From JBJXFK01 sp046155505 (lineage in GTDB: Bacteria > Planctomycetota > Phycisphaerae > UBA1845 > Fen-1342): 28,120 nt of DNA. Location of the stretch: contig JBJXFK010000323.1 of assembly GCA_046155505.1 (NCBI GenBank), forward strand, positions 1-28,120. The letters run 5' to 3'. Below the pieces are notes generated by a model that did not search any database, was not told where the DNA came from, and worked only from the letters and a program-made list of their open reading frames with translations. The position numbers and the translations under genes were made by a program. Below are positions 1 to 7,481 of this stretch, piece after piece (the stretch's first letter is position 1; every line of letters begins with the position of its first letter).

Positions 1-455
1 TCGCGCAGAAACGCGGTGGATTCGGTTTCGCGGTCGTTCCAAATCAGCGCGATCAGCCCCGGCGGACGCACGATGCGGGCCAGTTCCTGCCGCGCGGCAA
101 CCGTGTCGAACCAATGAAACGCCTGACCCGCGATCGCCGCATCGACCGAAGCGTCGGGCAGCGTCGTCGCCTCGGCTCGCCCGTCCACGCTGCGAAACGT
201 GTTGAATCGTGCGAGCAGCGCATCGCCCGCTTCGCGCATTTCGCGATTCGGCTCGACGCCGATCACACGCAAACCGGCATCGAGGAACGGCTCACACGAT
301 TTGCCGGTGCCGCTGCCGATATCGGCGACCGTTTGCCCGGCCCGCAAGCCGCTACGCTCGATGAGCACCGACACAACCCCGACGGGATAGCCGGGGCGAT
401 AGCGGATGTAGTCTTCAACGCGATCGGCGAAGCGAAGCGTGGATTCGAGCGGCAT
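1..455 (-). CDS. class I SAM-dependent methyltransferase, partial (3' end off the window)
   Basis: This frame is open from an ATG at 455 to the window edge, so about 151 residues of the N-terminal part are visible. The start reads MPLESTLRFADRVEDYIRYR, a common opening in Methyltransf_11-type proteins. Motif I follows as VADIGSGTGKSC, with the acidic residue of the next strand in VIGVEPN. Further on come AIAGQAFHWFD and LIALIWNDRETES, which fit motifs II and III of small-molecule methyltransferases. The expected role is methyl transfer from S-adenosylmethionine in the cytoplasm; the substrate cannot be told. No clear Shine-Dalgarno precedes the ATG. The 393 bases upstream are repeat-rich, so the gene probably stands alone at its 5' side. 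The family call is firm, the specific function unknown. Confidence 0.85.
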   Translation of the reverse strand, partial: MPLESTLRFADRVEDYIRYRPGYPVGVVSVLIERSGLRAGQTVADIGSGTGKSCEPFLDAGLRVIGVEPNREMREAGDALLARFNTFRSVDGRAEATTLPDASVDAAIAGQAFHWFDTVAARQELARIVRPPGLIALIWNDRETESTAFLR

Positions 456-483
456 GGTCGTTCTCGCAATGGAGGACACCGGC

Positions 484-545
484 CAATGGAGCACCGCGGC
501 CCTCCGCGGTTTCCTTGTGGAGCAGCCGCCCTCGGCTGCTTTCTT
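484..545 (+). repeat. two family A palindromes (CCGCGG type and AGCAGCCG type)
   Basis: Two perfect short hairpins lie side by side: ACCGCGG/CCGCGGT with loop CCCT (493-510) and AGCAGCCG/CGGCTGCT with loop CCCT (521-540). Both are followed by T-rich tails (TTTCC, TTTCTTTT). The same two palindromes recur at least eight more times in this window, always between genes. Confidence 0.85.
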
Positions 546-593
546 TTCGACCCCAAAATTTGCGGGTGAGATCGACCTCGCTCGTCGTGCAAA

Positions 594-621
594 GTGAATA
601 GTGAAGAGTTCAAAGTACCAG
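594..621 (+). repeat. degenerate heptamer array
   Basis: Four units in exact 7-base register: GTGAATA, GTGAAGA, GTTCAAA, GTACCAG. It belongs to the set of 7-8 base micro-arrays scattered through the window. Confidence 0.5.
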
Positions 622-641
622 GCACTCCGATCCCGCGACTC

Positions 642-776
642 GGGTGCATCTCGCGAATGGTTGCGATTCACAGGGTGGGGCGGGCATTCTGCCCGCCCGC
701 ATCGCGTCCTGAAAATTCGGGCGGGCAGAATGCCCGCCCCACCCAATAACGCTGCAACCGAAAATGAGATGCACCC
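642..776. repeat. MITE-like element with long inverted repeats
   Basis: The core is a perfect 27-bp inverted repeat, 673-699 against 718-744, with an 18-base loop. It carries GGGCGGGCATTCTGCCC-type sequence on both arms. Outside it a second matching pair, GGGTGCATCTC at 642-652 and its complement at 766-776, plus GGTTGC/GCAACC, extends the symmetry to about 135 bases. There is no open reading frame of note inside. It could be a small non-autonomous element or a very strong hairpin; target-site duplications were not identified. Confidence 0.7.
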
Positions 777-809
777 GCGCGACTCCACCGATCGGCGGGT
801 CGCACTTCG

Positions 810-847
810 AATTCTGAATTCTGAACCTTGAACTCTGCACTCTGCAC
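810..847 (+). repeat. heptamer array
   Basis: Five complete units in 7-base register (AATTCTG, AATTCTG, AACCTTG, AACTCTG, CACTCTG) plus a partial CAC. It stops two bases before the stop codon of the adjacent minus-strand gene. Confidence 0.75.
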
Positions 848-848
848 G

Positions 849-1328
849 TTACTTCTTCATCCCCGCCCGATACTTCGCCCGCAACTTTCCAAACTCAGGA
901 TCAAGATCGCCGATCAGATTGTCCAGTTCGATCTGCGCGTTCTGCACGACCAGCGCCTCTTCCTCGGCCGCCCGCTGCTGAAGCGTGAAGTTCTTTGGTA
1001 CCTCTTTCGGCGGTGGTCGCGAATTGAAACGCTTAACTAGCGCGACGCCGTCATCGCAATATTTGATCAGTCGTGCGTGCAGCGCCTTCACGTCGTCACC
1101 CGCGACGAACAAGTCGATATTTTTCAACTCGCTCCGCAGCGTGCGAAACCCCTCGTCATCGTCGATCGTCGGCTCGCGCGTCAGCCAGACCTCGTTGATC
1201 CGCTCGACCAGTTCGAGATTCAGCCGCGCGATCTCCTGTTCCTCGGTCTCGCGCGCCAGCCACATGTAGCCCAGCGCGATCGCGATGGCCAGTCCGATGA
1301 TCGCCAGTCCCGGTACATACGGACGCAT
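849..1328 (-). CDS. membrane-anchored hypothetical protein
   Basis: A 159-residue protein starting MRPYVPGLAIIGLAIAIALG, that is, a single N-terminal membrane segment at about residues 6-23, followed by a charged, probably helical domain rich in Glu, Arg and Leu. I do not recognise the family. The ATG at 1328 is preceded by AGGAG at an 8-base spacing, which decides this start. The frame stays open 800 bases further upstream, but that part lies antisense to the ChaN-type gene and is not credible. The protein most likely sits in the inner membrane with its soluble domain outside. It is divergent from the lipoprotein gene at 1518, with 189 bases between them that must hold both promoters. Confidence 0.75.
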   Translation of the reverse strand: MRPYVPGLAIIGLAIAIALGYMWLARETEEQEIARLNLELVERINEVWLTREPTIDDDEGFRTLRSELKNIDLFVAGDDVKALHARLIKYCDDGVALVKRFNSRPPPKEVPKNFTLQQRAAEEEALVVQNAQIELDNLIGDLDPEFGKLRAKYRAGMKK

Positions 1329-1517
1329 TTCACGAACTCCTGCGCGTGGTGCCGCGCGGCCCGACCAACGCGGGCCGTTCCCAGAGCGACGCGGCGGCTG
1401 TATGCTCGATTCCGTCGCGGCGAGCGCCGACGCCAACGGTAAATATCGTACCCATGTCGGCGTTGAAAATGAACCTATCCCGCGCGCGGCCGGCGCGCGC
1501 ACGTAAGGAAACTCATC

Positions 1518-2486
1518 GTGAATCGACAACTCCACGCGATCACGCTCGCGTTTGCAGCACTGGCAGTCGCCGGTTGCGCGCAACGCGACCGCGAGGCACG
1601 CACGCTTCCGCAGCCGCCGACCCATCTCGATCCGCGACACGTCACGATTTTCGACGGCGCGACCGGCGAGTCGATCGACTGGACGGACATGATTGAGCAC
1701 ACCATCACGGCCGATGCGATTCTCGTCGGCGAAAACCACGGGCATGTGCTTGGCCTCGCATCCGCGGCGGCGCTCTGGGCCGACGTCTTGACGCAGCGCG
1801 GCGAGCGAGCCGCGCTTGCCCTCGAATTCTTCGAACGCGACGACCAATCGCGCATCGACGACTACCTGGCCGACCTCTACGACGAAAAGCGGTTCAAAAC
1901 GCGCACCGGCAGGACCGACAGCAACTACCCCGCCGGACATCGCCAGATGGTCGAAGCGGCCAAGCAAGCGGGCCGCCCCGTGCTCGCGGCAAACGCGCCG
2001 CGCGCATTTGTCCGGCTCGCGCGGCACGAAGGCTTCGAACGACTCGCGACGCTGACCGACGAGCAGCGCCGGCTCGTCCGCGTGCCGGAATTTCTGCCGA
2101 CCGGTCGCTACCGAAACGCATTTGAAAAAGTCATGACGCACGCCGGCGACACGTCCGCCGCCGCCACTGAAGAGGCCCGGGTCGAAGCCCGCAAGAAAAT
2201 CGACGACCTGTTCCGCTCACAATCGATCTGGGACTGGACCATGGCCGATTCGGTGGCGCGCTCGATCGAGCGCGGCGATGCGCCGACATTGCTGGTCATC
2301 GGGCGGTTTCACATCGACTTTCGCGGCGGAACCGTGCAGGCGCTCGAGTGCATGCGGCCCGGCTCGACGCATGTGACGGTCAGCTATGTCGATGCGTGGT
2401 CGGATGCGTTGCGCGACGAAGACCTGTGGCGGGCCGACTACGTGATCTACGTCGGACCGAGCGCCACACCGGAATCGGGCGGCTGA
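1518..2486 (+). CDS. ChaN-family lipoprotein
   Basis: A 322-residue protein with a lipoprotein signal peptide: hydrophobic residues 7-18, lipobox VAGC and Cys20. The body matches the ChaN/DUF399 family (haem-associated uptake lipoproteins related to the Tiki/TraB fold): ILVGENHGHVLGLASAA with GENH at residues 71-74, ALEFFERDDQ, YPAGHRQMVEAAKQAG, VLAANAPRAF and a late IGRFHIDF. GENH, the ANAPR block and the late F-H are the conserved family blocks. ChaN of Campylobacter binds haem and is linked to iron uptake, but no iron genes are next to it here, so the substrate is open. The start is GTG, chosen because AAGGA lies 8 bases upstream and the lipobox fits. The last 40 bases overlap the 3' end of the convergent recO. 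Confidence 0.85.
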   Translation: MNRQLHAITLAFAALAVAGCAQRDREARTLPQPPTHLDPRHVTIFDGATGESIDWTDMIEHTITADAILVGENHGHVLGLASAAALWADVLTQRGERAALALEFFERDDQSRIDDYLADLYDEKRFKTRTGRTDSNYPAGHRQMVEAAKQAGRPVLAANAPRAFVRLARHEGFERLATLTDEQRRLVRVPEFLPTGRYRNAFEKVMTHAGDTSAAATEEARVEARKKIDDLFRSQSIWDWTMADSVARSIERGDAPTLLVIGRFHIDFRGGTVQALECMRPGSTHVTVSYVDAWSDALRDEDLWRADYVIYVGPSATPESGG

Positions 2487-3304
2487 TCGTCCGGCGGCGC
2501 GGCGGAAGTGGTTTGGTTGGCGATTACGTTCGCGCTTGCGTTTGCATTCGACCCTGTCGCGCGCCGCGTGCCGATCGCGCGCATCAGCGCCGCCGCCGAT
2601 CGCACTTCGCGACCGGCCACCATCGCGATGTGATAGTTCAGCAGTTGCACCCAATCGCGTGGGTTGGTCGTGCCACGCGGGCTGTCGAGCAGGGCGGGCG
2701 CGATCGAGCGTTTCTCGGGCACCGTCGCGTAGCAGTTTTCGCACAGCAAGCCGCCTCCGCGCGAGCTGAACCACGCCCGCGTGCCGCGCACGCGCGGCTT
2801 GCCGCAGTTCACGCACTCACGCAGCAGCGGCGCGAACCCGGTGCTCTTGAGCAATTCGGCTTGATAACGCACGAGCGCCGCCGCCGGTCGAGTCGCATCC
2901 GGCCCGACGAGGGCCGCGGCATCGAGCTCACGGAGCAACCCCAGCAGTGCGTCGAACACTTCGCGATGCGGATCGGCTTCCTCCATCATCATCTGCGTGA
3001 TCTCGGCCGCGGTCAGGGCCGCACAGGTCGCCGCGAGGCTGTGCCGCAATCCCGCGAACGCGTCGCGTTGCAGCCACTCGTGCAAGTTGCCCATGCTCCC
3101 GCCGCCGCGCGAGTTGGAATACGACAGATCGCCCCACTCAAGCAGATCGAGACCGACGCTGATCCGCGTCTTGGTGACGCGTTTGGCACCCTTGGCGAGC
3201 AGCCGCACGATGCCCGCGTCGGCGGTAAAGAGCGCGGCGATCTGCGACGACTCGGAATAGTCGTACAGCCGCAGGACGATCGCGTTGTCGGTGTTTACCG
3301 GCAT
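2447..3304 (-). CDS. recO: DNA repair protein RecO
   Basis: A 285-residue protein. The N-terminal OB-fold reads AIVLRLYDYSESSQIAALFT, then GIVRLLAKGAKR, the typical RecO opening. The C-terminal helical domain holds a zinc finger, C164-x2-C167 and C188-x2-C191. RecO acts with RecR to load RecA on SSB-coated gaps and anneals complementary strands. The ATG at 3304 is preferred over one 18 codons upstream because homology begins right after it. The C-terminal tail after about residue 245 (poly-Ala/Asn/Pro rich) looks unstructured and overlaps the convergent ChaN-type gene by 40 bases. The gene appears to be monocistronic in this window, with a sigma-70-like promoter on the other strand upstream serving the tRNA. 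Confidence 0.9.
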   Translation of the reverse strand: MPVNTDNAIVLRLYDYSESSQIAALFTADAGIVRLLAKGAKRVTKTRISVGLDLLEWGDLSYSNSRGGGSMGNLHEWLQRDAFAGLRHSLAATCAALTAAEITQMMMEEADPHREVFDALLGLLRELDAAALVGPDATRPAAALVRYQAELLKSTGFAPLLRECVNCGKPRVRGTRAWFSSRGGGLLCENCYATVPEKRSIAPALLDSPRGTTNPRDWVQLLNYHIAMVAGREVRSAAALMRAIGTRRATGSNANASANVIANQTTSAAPPDDQPPDSGVALGPT

Positions 3305-3436
3305 GGCGACGACAATGTATCCGACCCAGCGGGCCGCGCGAGCCGGCGGCGGCCGCACGAACCGCAGCTTGACGCGCCGACTTCGCGGACGTCCGAGTCA
3401 CCGTGCGGCGCGCCCGCAACGCGCAAAAAGCTGGGT

Positions 3437-3465
3437 TTGACACCACCCCCGGCGATTGCTACGAT
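3437..3465 (+). promoter_or_regulatory. sigma-70-type promoter for tRNA-Asp
   Basis: TTGACA at 3437-3442 matches the -35 consensus perfectly. TACGAT at 3460-3465 is a good -10, with an ideal 17-base spacer. Transcription would begin near 3472, about 38 bases before the tRNA. Confidence 0.75.
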
Positions 3466-3509
3466 TTCCCTTCCTGATTCGCGCATGGCGGCAACGCCGG
3501 GCGCGGGCC

Positions 3510-3584
3510 GGGGCCGTAGCTCAATTGGTTCAGAGCGCCGCCCTGTCACGGCGGAGGTTGCGGGTTCGAGCCCCGTCGGCCTCG
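3510..3584 (+). tRNA. tRNA-Asp (anticodon GTC)
   Basis: The full cloverleaf can be drawn. The acceptor stem GGGGCCG pairs with CGGCCTC with one G-T pair. The D stem is GCTC/GAGC. The anticodon stem CCGCC/GGCGG encloses loop CTGTCAC with GTC at 3545-3547. The T arm is GCGGG TTCGAGC CCCGT. The discriminator is G73 at 3584, the identity base of tRNA-Asp. CCA is not encoded, so a CCA-adding enzyme is needed. A run of five T follows directly. Confidence 0.96.
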
Positions 3585-3602
3585 TTTTTCAATCGATCGA
3601 TC

Positions 3603-3644
3603 CGCCGCAACGCTGAGCAGCAGTGTTTGCGGCGTTTTGCTTTT
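3603..3644 (+). terminator. intrinsic terminator after tRNA-Asp
   Basis: CGCCGCAA (3603-3610) pairs perfectly with TTGCGGCG (3627-3634). The inner CGCTG/CAGTG continues the stem with one wobble and one bulged T. TTTTGCTTTT follows. It separates the tRNA from the glycosyltransferase gene starting at 3663. Confidence 0.85.
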
Positions 3645-3662
3645 CAGGCTGATAATTCTCGC

Positions 3663-4829
3663 ATGCGCATTTGCCACGTCATCACCCGGCTCATCATCGG
3701 CGGTGCGCAGGAAAACACGTTGCTAACCTGCGAGGGCCTGCACCAGCGCGGCCATGACGTGACCCTTATCGCCGGCCCGACCGACGGTCCAGAGGGAAGA
3801 TTGGTTGAGCGAGCCCGCGGCGGCGGATATCGATTCATCGAACTGCCCGAATTGCGGCGATCAATCAACCCTTGGACCGACGCACGGGCGATGCGCGAGC
3901 TGGCCGCGACCTACGTCGATCTGCAACCCGAAGTTGTTCACACACACAGTAGCAAAGCCGGCATCGTCGGTCGCTTCGCCGCGGCCCGCGCGCGAGTACC
4001 CATCGTCGTACACACCATTCACGGCATGAGTTTCAATCGCACGCAGCCGTGGTTCGTGCGGGCGGCGTACAGCTTTCTCGAACGCCGCGCGGCGCGCGTC
4101 AGCGATGCAATCGTCAGCGTCGCCGACGCGATGACTGAGCAGAGCGTCGCCGCACGCATCGCGCCCCGCGCAAGATTCTCGACAATCTATTCGGGTATGG
4201 ACATCGCCGCGTTCACGCCCTCATCGGCGCAGCGCGAACGGTCGCGGGCCGCGTGGGGCGTCGCGCCTGACGATGTGATCGTCGCCGTCGTCGCCCGGCT
4301 CTTTCGCAACAAGGGTTATGAGCAACTGATCCCGGTCATGGATGCGGCGATGAAGCAAGAGCCGCGGTTGCGATTCGTCTGGATCGGCGACGGCGCGCAG
4401 CGTGGCGAGTTCGAGGCCCACTTGCGCCAGCGCGGAATTGCGGATCGCACGACGCTGGTCGGGCTGGTTCCGCCGAGCGAGATTCCGAATCTGCTCGCCG
4501 GTGCAGACTTGCTCGCCCATGCGTCGCAGTGGGAGGGCCTGCCGCGCGCCGTGGTGCAAGGCCTGCTCATGTGCGTCCCGGCGGTCGCGTTCGCGATCGA
4601 CGGCACGCCCGAAGTCGTGATCAACGACCGCACGGGATTCGTTGTGCCGCTCGGCGATGAAACGGCGTTCGCGGCGCGACTGGTCGAGTTGGCACGCGAC
4701 GCCGAGCGACGCCGCCGCATGGGCTACGCCGGGCGCGAATTGTGCCGTGAGCGCTTCGACTGGCGCGTGATGGTTGGCCAGCTTGAGACGCTGTATGAAC
4801 GGCTGCACTCGCGCCGCGCAAGGCCATAG
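3663..4829 (+). CDS. GT4-family glycosyltransferase
   Basis: A 388-residue GT-B glycosyltransferase. The N-terminal half opens MRICHVITRLIIGGAQENTL with the glycine-rich GGAQ loop at 13-16, and HTHSSKAGIVGR near 93-104. The C-terminal half has VARLFRNKGYEQLI (210-223), FVWIGDGAQRGEFE and the donor-binding block EGLPRAVVQG at 291-300. The second Glu of the usual E-x7-E motif is Gln299; this substitution is common in one GT4 branch, so the enzyme is probably active. Likely role: adding a sugar from a nucleotide donor to a polysaccharide or lipid precursor at the inner face of the membrane. The acceptor is unknown. The frame is open upstream through the tRNA, so the ATG at 3663, just after the terminator, is the only sensible start. 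It ends 14 bases from the convergent rtcB. Confidence 0.88.
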   Translation: MRICHVITRLIIGGAQENTLLTCEGLHQRGHDVTLIAGPTDGPEGRLVERARGGGYRFIELPELRRSINPWTDARAMRELAATYVDLQPEVVHTHSSKAGIVGRFAAARARVPIVVHTIHGMSFNRTQPWFVRAAYSFLERRAARVSDAIVSVADAMTEQSVAARIAPRARFSTIYSGMDIAAFTPSSAQRERSRAAWGVAPDDVIVAVVARLFRNKGYEQLIPVMDAAMKQEPRLRFVWIGDGAQRGEFEAHLRQRGIADRTTLVGLVPPSEIPNLLAGADLLAHASQWEGLPRAVVQGLLMCVPAVAFAIDGTPEVVINDRTGFVVPLGDETAFAARLVELARDAERRRRMGYAGRELCRERFDWRVMVGQLETLYERLHSRRARP

Positions 4830-4843
4830 GGTTCGATAGTCCG

Positions 4844-6016
4844 CTACAAGGCTTTGTAAACGAGCACCGGCCGCAGTCGCCGCACGATTTTGGTCAGCTC
4901 GCGCTGCGCCCGCATGACCGCGTCGATGTCCTTGTACGCCGACGGTGCTTCCTCGCGCAATTTCGCCGCGATCGAATCGTCAAACCGCACGCCCCGCATT
5001 TCCGCCAGGAGCAGCTGCGTGCTCACCGCGCGCGTCGCTTCGCTGCGGCTCAGCGCACGCCCCGCTCCGTGCGAACTCGACCGCAACGCGAGTTCGCACC
5101 CGCGACCGACGACGTGAACACTGCGTGTGCCCATCGAGCCGGGAATCACCGCCCACTCGCCGGGATTCGCAGACGCCGCACCTTTACGATGCACCCAGAG
5201 CGACTCGCCGAAATGCGTTTCGAGTCGCACATGGTTGTGGTCGCATTCGATCTGCGAATCGGCGATCGCTGACGCGCCGAACTGCTCGGCCATCAGTCGC
5301 ACAATCGCATCGCGCATCGTGCGGCGGTTAAACGATGCATATCGCGCCGCCCAAGCCGCGTCGGCGAGAAACGTCTGCCCGCGCGGCTCGGCGACCGGCA
5401 ACGCCGCCAGCCCGCCGCTCCGCTCCGTCGCCTGCGACAAATGCCAATCGCTGATCCGCTGCCCGACGCAGCGCGATCCGCTGTGAATCATCAGCCACAA
5501 ACGGTCATCTTCGTCCGCCTGAAACTCGATGAAGTGGTTGCCGCGGCCCAGCGTGCCGAGCTCGACCCGCCCGTCGCGCTCCACATATTTTGCGAAAGCC
5601 TGGTTTGAGAGTTCGCGCGCTTCGAGATCCTCCGGCAGGTGCGGCGCTGCTTCGAGGCTGCGATGCCGCATCGGCGGCGTCACCTCGCGCAACTCTTCCA
5701 GCAACATCGCCGCACGCCGATCATCGCGCAGTACATCTGCCGACGCATCGAAACCCAGCGCCAGCATTCCACATCCGATGTCGCCGCCGATCGCCTGCGG
5801 ATAGACGAAGTCCCGCGTCGCGATCGCAAGTCCGACGCACACTTCACGCGACAGATGCACATCGGGCATGACCGCGACATGCACCACGCCGGCGGCCCGC
5901 GCGACGCGCTCCACCGAACGCTTCACCTCGGCCGACAGCGGCTCGACCAACCAGCGGTGAATCGCCGCACCATCGCGAACCCAGGACTGCTGGGCCCGCT
6001 CTCCTCGCTTCCTCAT
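4844..6016 (-). CDS. rtcB: RNA-splicing/repair ligase RtcB
   Basis: A 390-residue RtcB, which joins 2',3'-cyclic phosphate or 3'-phosphate RNA ends to 5'-OH ends using GTP and Mn2+. The catalytic set is visible: MPDVH (50-54), IGGDIGCGM with D79 and C82, TLGRGNHFIEF with H161, IHSGSR with H178, WVHRKGA with H276, PGSMGTRS (292-299) and SSHGAGRALSR, where H316 is the expected guanylylated histidine. Near the C-terminus is SAYKDIDAVM. Length is close to the E. coli enzyme. The ATG shares bases with the stop codon of the upstream RbfA-like gene (ATGA), so the two are translationally coupled. No archease or RtcA gene lies nearby. Confidence 0.96.
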   Translation of the reverse strand: MRKRGERAQQSWVRDGAAIHRWLVEPLSAEVKRSVERVARAAGVVHVAVMPDVHLSREVCVGLAIATRDFVYPQAIGGDIGCGMLALGFDASADVLRDDRRAAMLLEELREVTPPMRHRSLEAAPHLPEDLEARELSNQAFAKYVERDGRVELGTLGRGNHFIEFQADEDDRLWLMIHSGSRCVGQRISDWHLSQATERSGGLAALPVAEPRGQTFLADAAWAARYASFNRRTMRDAIVRLMAEQFGASAIADSQIECDHNHVRLETHFGESLWVHRKGAASANPGEWAVIPGSMGTRSVHVVGRGCELALRSSSHGAGRALSRSEATRAVSTQLLLAEMRGVRFDDSIAAKLREEAPSAYKDIDAVMRAQRELTKIVRRLRPVLVYKAL

Positions 6017-6438
6017 GCGTCACCCCCGATCGGCGGCACCACGACAAAGCTCAGTTCCGCGGCTCGACGGCGGTTCAAATCGCGCGCGACCTCCGCACGC
6101 AGAAAACCAGACAGTTCCTTCAATCGCTCAGCGATTCGCTCACGAGGCTGATGAGCAGCGTCGCCCGCGGCGCGCACCAGCACGCGCAAGTGCCCGCCGC
6201 CGCCAACCTCAATCGCCTCGATTTGCAACTCGCCCACCAGCGGGTCATCGCAGTGCGACGCGAGCGCCGCTTCGAGTGCGCGCCGCGCGATTCCGGCGAC
6301 CTGTGCGTCCTTCCAATTCGATCCATTGCGCCCGCGAGGCTTACGAGAAAATGCCGTGCGCGGGTCCACGCCATCGTCTGCGTGCAATTCTGCGGCGGCG
6401 GCGAAATCTCGCCGACCGCGTGAATGTCGTGACTTCAT
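6013..6438 (-). CDS. RbfA-like protein coupled to RtcB
   Basis: A 141-residue basic protein. After a disordered, Arg-rich N-terminus of about 45 residues, the rest resembles the KH-like fold of ribosome-binding factor A: a first helix ending in DDPLVGELQIEAIEV, a strand LRVLVRAAGD, then RLKELSGFLRAEVARDLN and RAAELSFVVVP, which line up with the RbfA C-terminal helix and the final PELxF strand. Genuine RbfA binds the 30S subunit near the 16S rRNA 5' helix and usually lies beside infB or nusA, so this is more likely a paralogue. It overlaps rtcB by four bases. The start at 6438 is preceded by GGGGAG at a tight 3-base spacing; an upstream ATG at 6513 is possible. The family call is moderate. Confidence 0.7.
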   Translation of the reverse strand: MKSRHSRGRRDFAAAAELHADDGVDPRTAFSRKPRGRNGSNWKDAQVAGIARRALEAALASHCDDPLVGELQIEAIEVGGGGHLRVLVRAAGDAAHQPRERIAERLKELSGFLRAEVARDLNRRRAAELSFVVVPPIGGDA

Positions 6439-6603
6439 GGACTCCCCGAAAAAGCGCGCAGCAGCCCGAGCGCGGCAGCGCAGCGGCGAGCGCGCAAACA
6501 GAAACCAACTCAAACAAACGAGCGATGGTCAGGGTGTATGGGGATTAGCGCTGGGCGGGGAGCGTTGCGGAATTGGCCGGCCACGAGCGAAACAGCTCGC
6601 GAA

Positions 6604-6657
6604 TTATCGGCAGCACACTCCGAGGATCCCCGCAGTCGCAATTAGGTTGGTTTGCAT
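6604..6657 (-). CDS. possible 17-residue leader or small peptide
   Basis: An ATG at 6657 is preceded by AAGGAG at an ideal 7-base spacing, the strongest ribosome-binding site in this region, yet the frame closes after 17 residues (MQTNLIATAGILGVCCR). It lies about 165 bases upstream of the RbfA-like gene on the same strand, so it could be a leader peptide for the rbfA-like/rtcB transcript. Another frame remains open across it to 6545 without a convincing protein. It may also be the remnant of a broken gene. Only the good ribosome-binding site supports it. Confidence 0.3.
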   Translation of the reverse strand: MQTNLIATAGILGVCCR

Positions 6658-6783
6658 GGCGAGGCTCCTTCGGAAAAACGCTGCCGCAACACGTGCGCGG
6701 CGGTGTATCAAGTGTTGCACAAATTTCGCAAAAGTCAAGTCGAGCACCACTACGCGACACGGGCGCGATTTCTGCCGATCTTC

Positions 6784-6811
6784 TTGATGAGTTGTCCATT
6801 GTGGCTATCAG
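6784..6811 (+). promoter_or_regulatory. candidate promoter of the DUF5658-like gene
   Basis: TTGATG (6784-6789) and TATCAG (6806-6811) are separated by 16 bases. Predicted start of transcription is near 6818, 29 bases before the chosen ATG. It is a weak match seen only by eye. Confidence 0.3.
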
Positions 6812-6846
6812 TCCGTTCGGAATGCGGACGAAAGCGAATTTTGAGT

Positions 6847-7287
6847 ATGATCAACCTCGCCATGAGCCTCGGCCGACCCATCTCGACCGTCCGCCGCGAG
6901 TCGCAAACGCCGACCACCGAGCAGATGCGCTCGCGTGCGTCGATCGCGCTCTACCCCGACATCTATACCTGGTTCATCTTCCTCGCCGCGATGGATTTGT
7001 TCTTCACGTTGCTGATTCTGCATCCGACGTTCGGGGCGGTCGAGGTCAACGTACTCGCCCGCTGGGTGATGGAAAACGGCGGCTTGAACGGGATCATTCT
7101 CTACAAATTCGGCCTGGTCGGCATGATCATTGTCATCTGCGAAATCGTCGGCCGACAAAAGGGCGCGGTCGGGCGCAAGCTGGCCGAGTGGTGCGTCGCA
7201 GTGACGGCGATTCCGGTGACGCTGTCGTTCATTCAACTCCTCGCGGCGGTCATCGCGGGGCGGCTGCATGCGCCGGTGACGGGGTGA
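6847..7287 (+). CDS. DUF5658-like integral membrane protein
   Basis: A 146-residue protein with three predicted membrane segments: WFIFLAAMDLFFTLLIL, IILYKFGLVGMIIVICEIV and a final stretch around AIPVTLSFIQLLAAVIAG. The first segment is followed by GAVEVNVLARWVMENGG. The pattern MDLFFTLL, then EVN-LA, then YK is typical of the DUF5658 family of small membrane proteins. The function is not known. The start could be the ATG at 6847 or one at 6862; neither has a good ribosome-binding site. The frame is open upstream to 6652, but that part looks non-coding. A 376-base repeat-filled gap follows before the convergent PQQ-like gene. Confidence 0.7.
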   Translation: MINLAMSLGRPISTVRRESQTPTTEQMRSRASIALYPDIYTWFIFLAAMDLFFTLLILHPTFGAVEVNVLARWVMENGGLNGIILYKFGLVGMIIVICEIVGRQKGAVGRKLAEWCVAVTAIPVTLSFIQLLAAVIAGRLHAPVTG

Positions 7288-7300
7288 GCGAGTGACCGTG

Positions 7301-7327
7301 GAGCACCGCGGCCCTCCGCGGTTTTCT
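7301..7327 (+). repeat. family A palindrome (CCGCGG type)
   Basis: ACCGCGG at 7305-7311 pairs with CCGCGGT at 7316-7322 across loop CCCT; TTTTCTCG follows. It lies 14 bases after the DUF5658-like stop codon, so it might end that transcript. Confidence 0.8.
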
Positions 7328-7339
7328 CGTCGAAAGTAG

Positions 7340-7378
7340 CGGAACAACGGAACAACGGAACAAGGGAACAACGGAAAG
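7340..7378 (+). repeat. octamer array (CGGAACAA)
   Basis: Four 8-base units in register (CGGAACAA three times, then GGGAACAA), followed by a partial CGGAAAG. Confidence 0.85.
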
Positions 7379-7402
7379 TCGTCGCGCCGCGGCGCACTCG
7401 AT

Positions 7403-7430
7403 GTGGAGCTGCCGCCCTCGGCTGCTTTCT
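7403..7430 (+). repeat. family A palindrome (AGCTGCCG type)
   Basis: AGCTGCCG at 7407-7414 faces CGGCTGCT at 7419-7426 with one central mismatch and loop CCCT, followed by TTCTTC. The preceding GTGG is also conserved in other copies. Confidence 0.75.
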
Positions 7431-7481
7431 TCAATTCACGCCGGCGCGCCGGAAACAAATCGCCGCTTGCTTCGACTCAAT

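Larger units (their letters stand above)
6439..6846. other. intergenic region between divergent RbfA-like and DUF5658-like genes
   Basis: 408 bases with no convincing long gene. It holds the 17-codon ORF on the minus strand and a candidate plus-strand promoter near 6784. The part from 6700 to 6845 is relatively A/T-rich, unlike the coding DNA. None of the window's repeat families occurs here, in contrast to most other gaps. Confidence 0.5.

Noticed and set aside
1329..2141. Long N-terminal extension of the minus-strand hypothetical gene
   Set aside because: It is antisense to the well-supported ChaN-type gene, is Arg-rich without structure, and a good ribosome-binding site marks the ATG at 1328.
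2348..3616. 422-codon open frame on the plus strand
   Set aside because: Antisense to recO and running through the tRNA-Asp gene; not a real protein.
3456..3662. Upstream start for the glycosyltransferase
   Set aside because: It would translate through the tRNA and its terminator; homology begins at the ATG at 3663.
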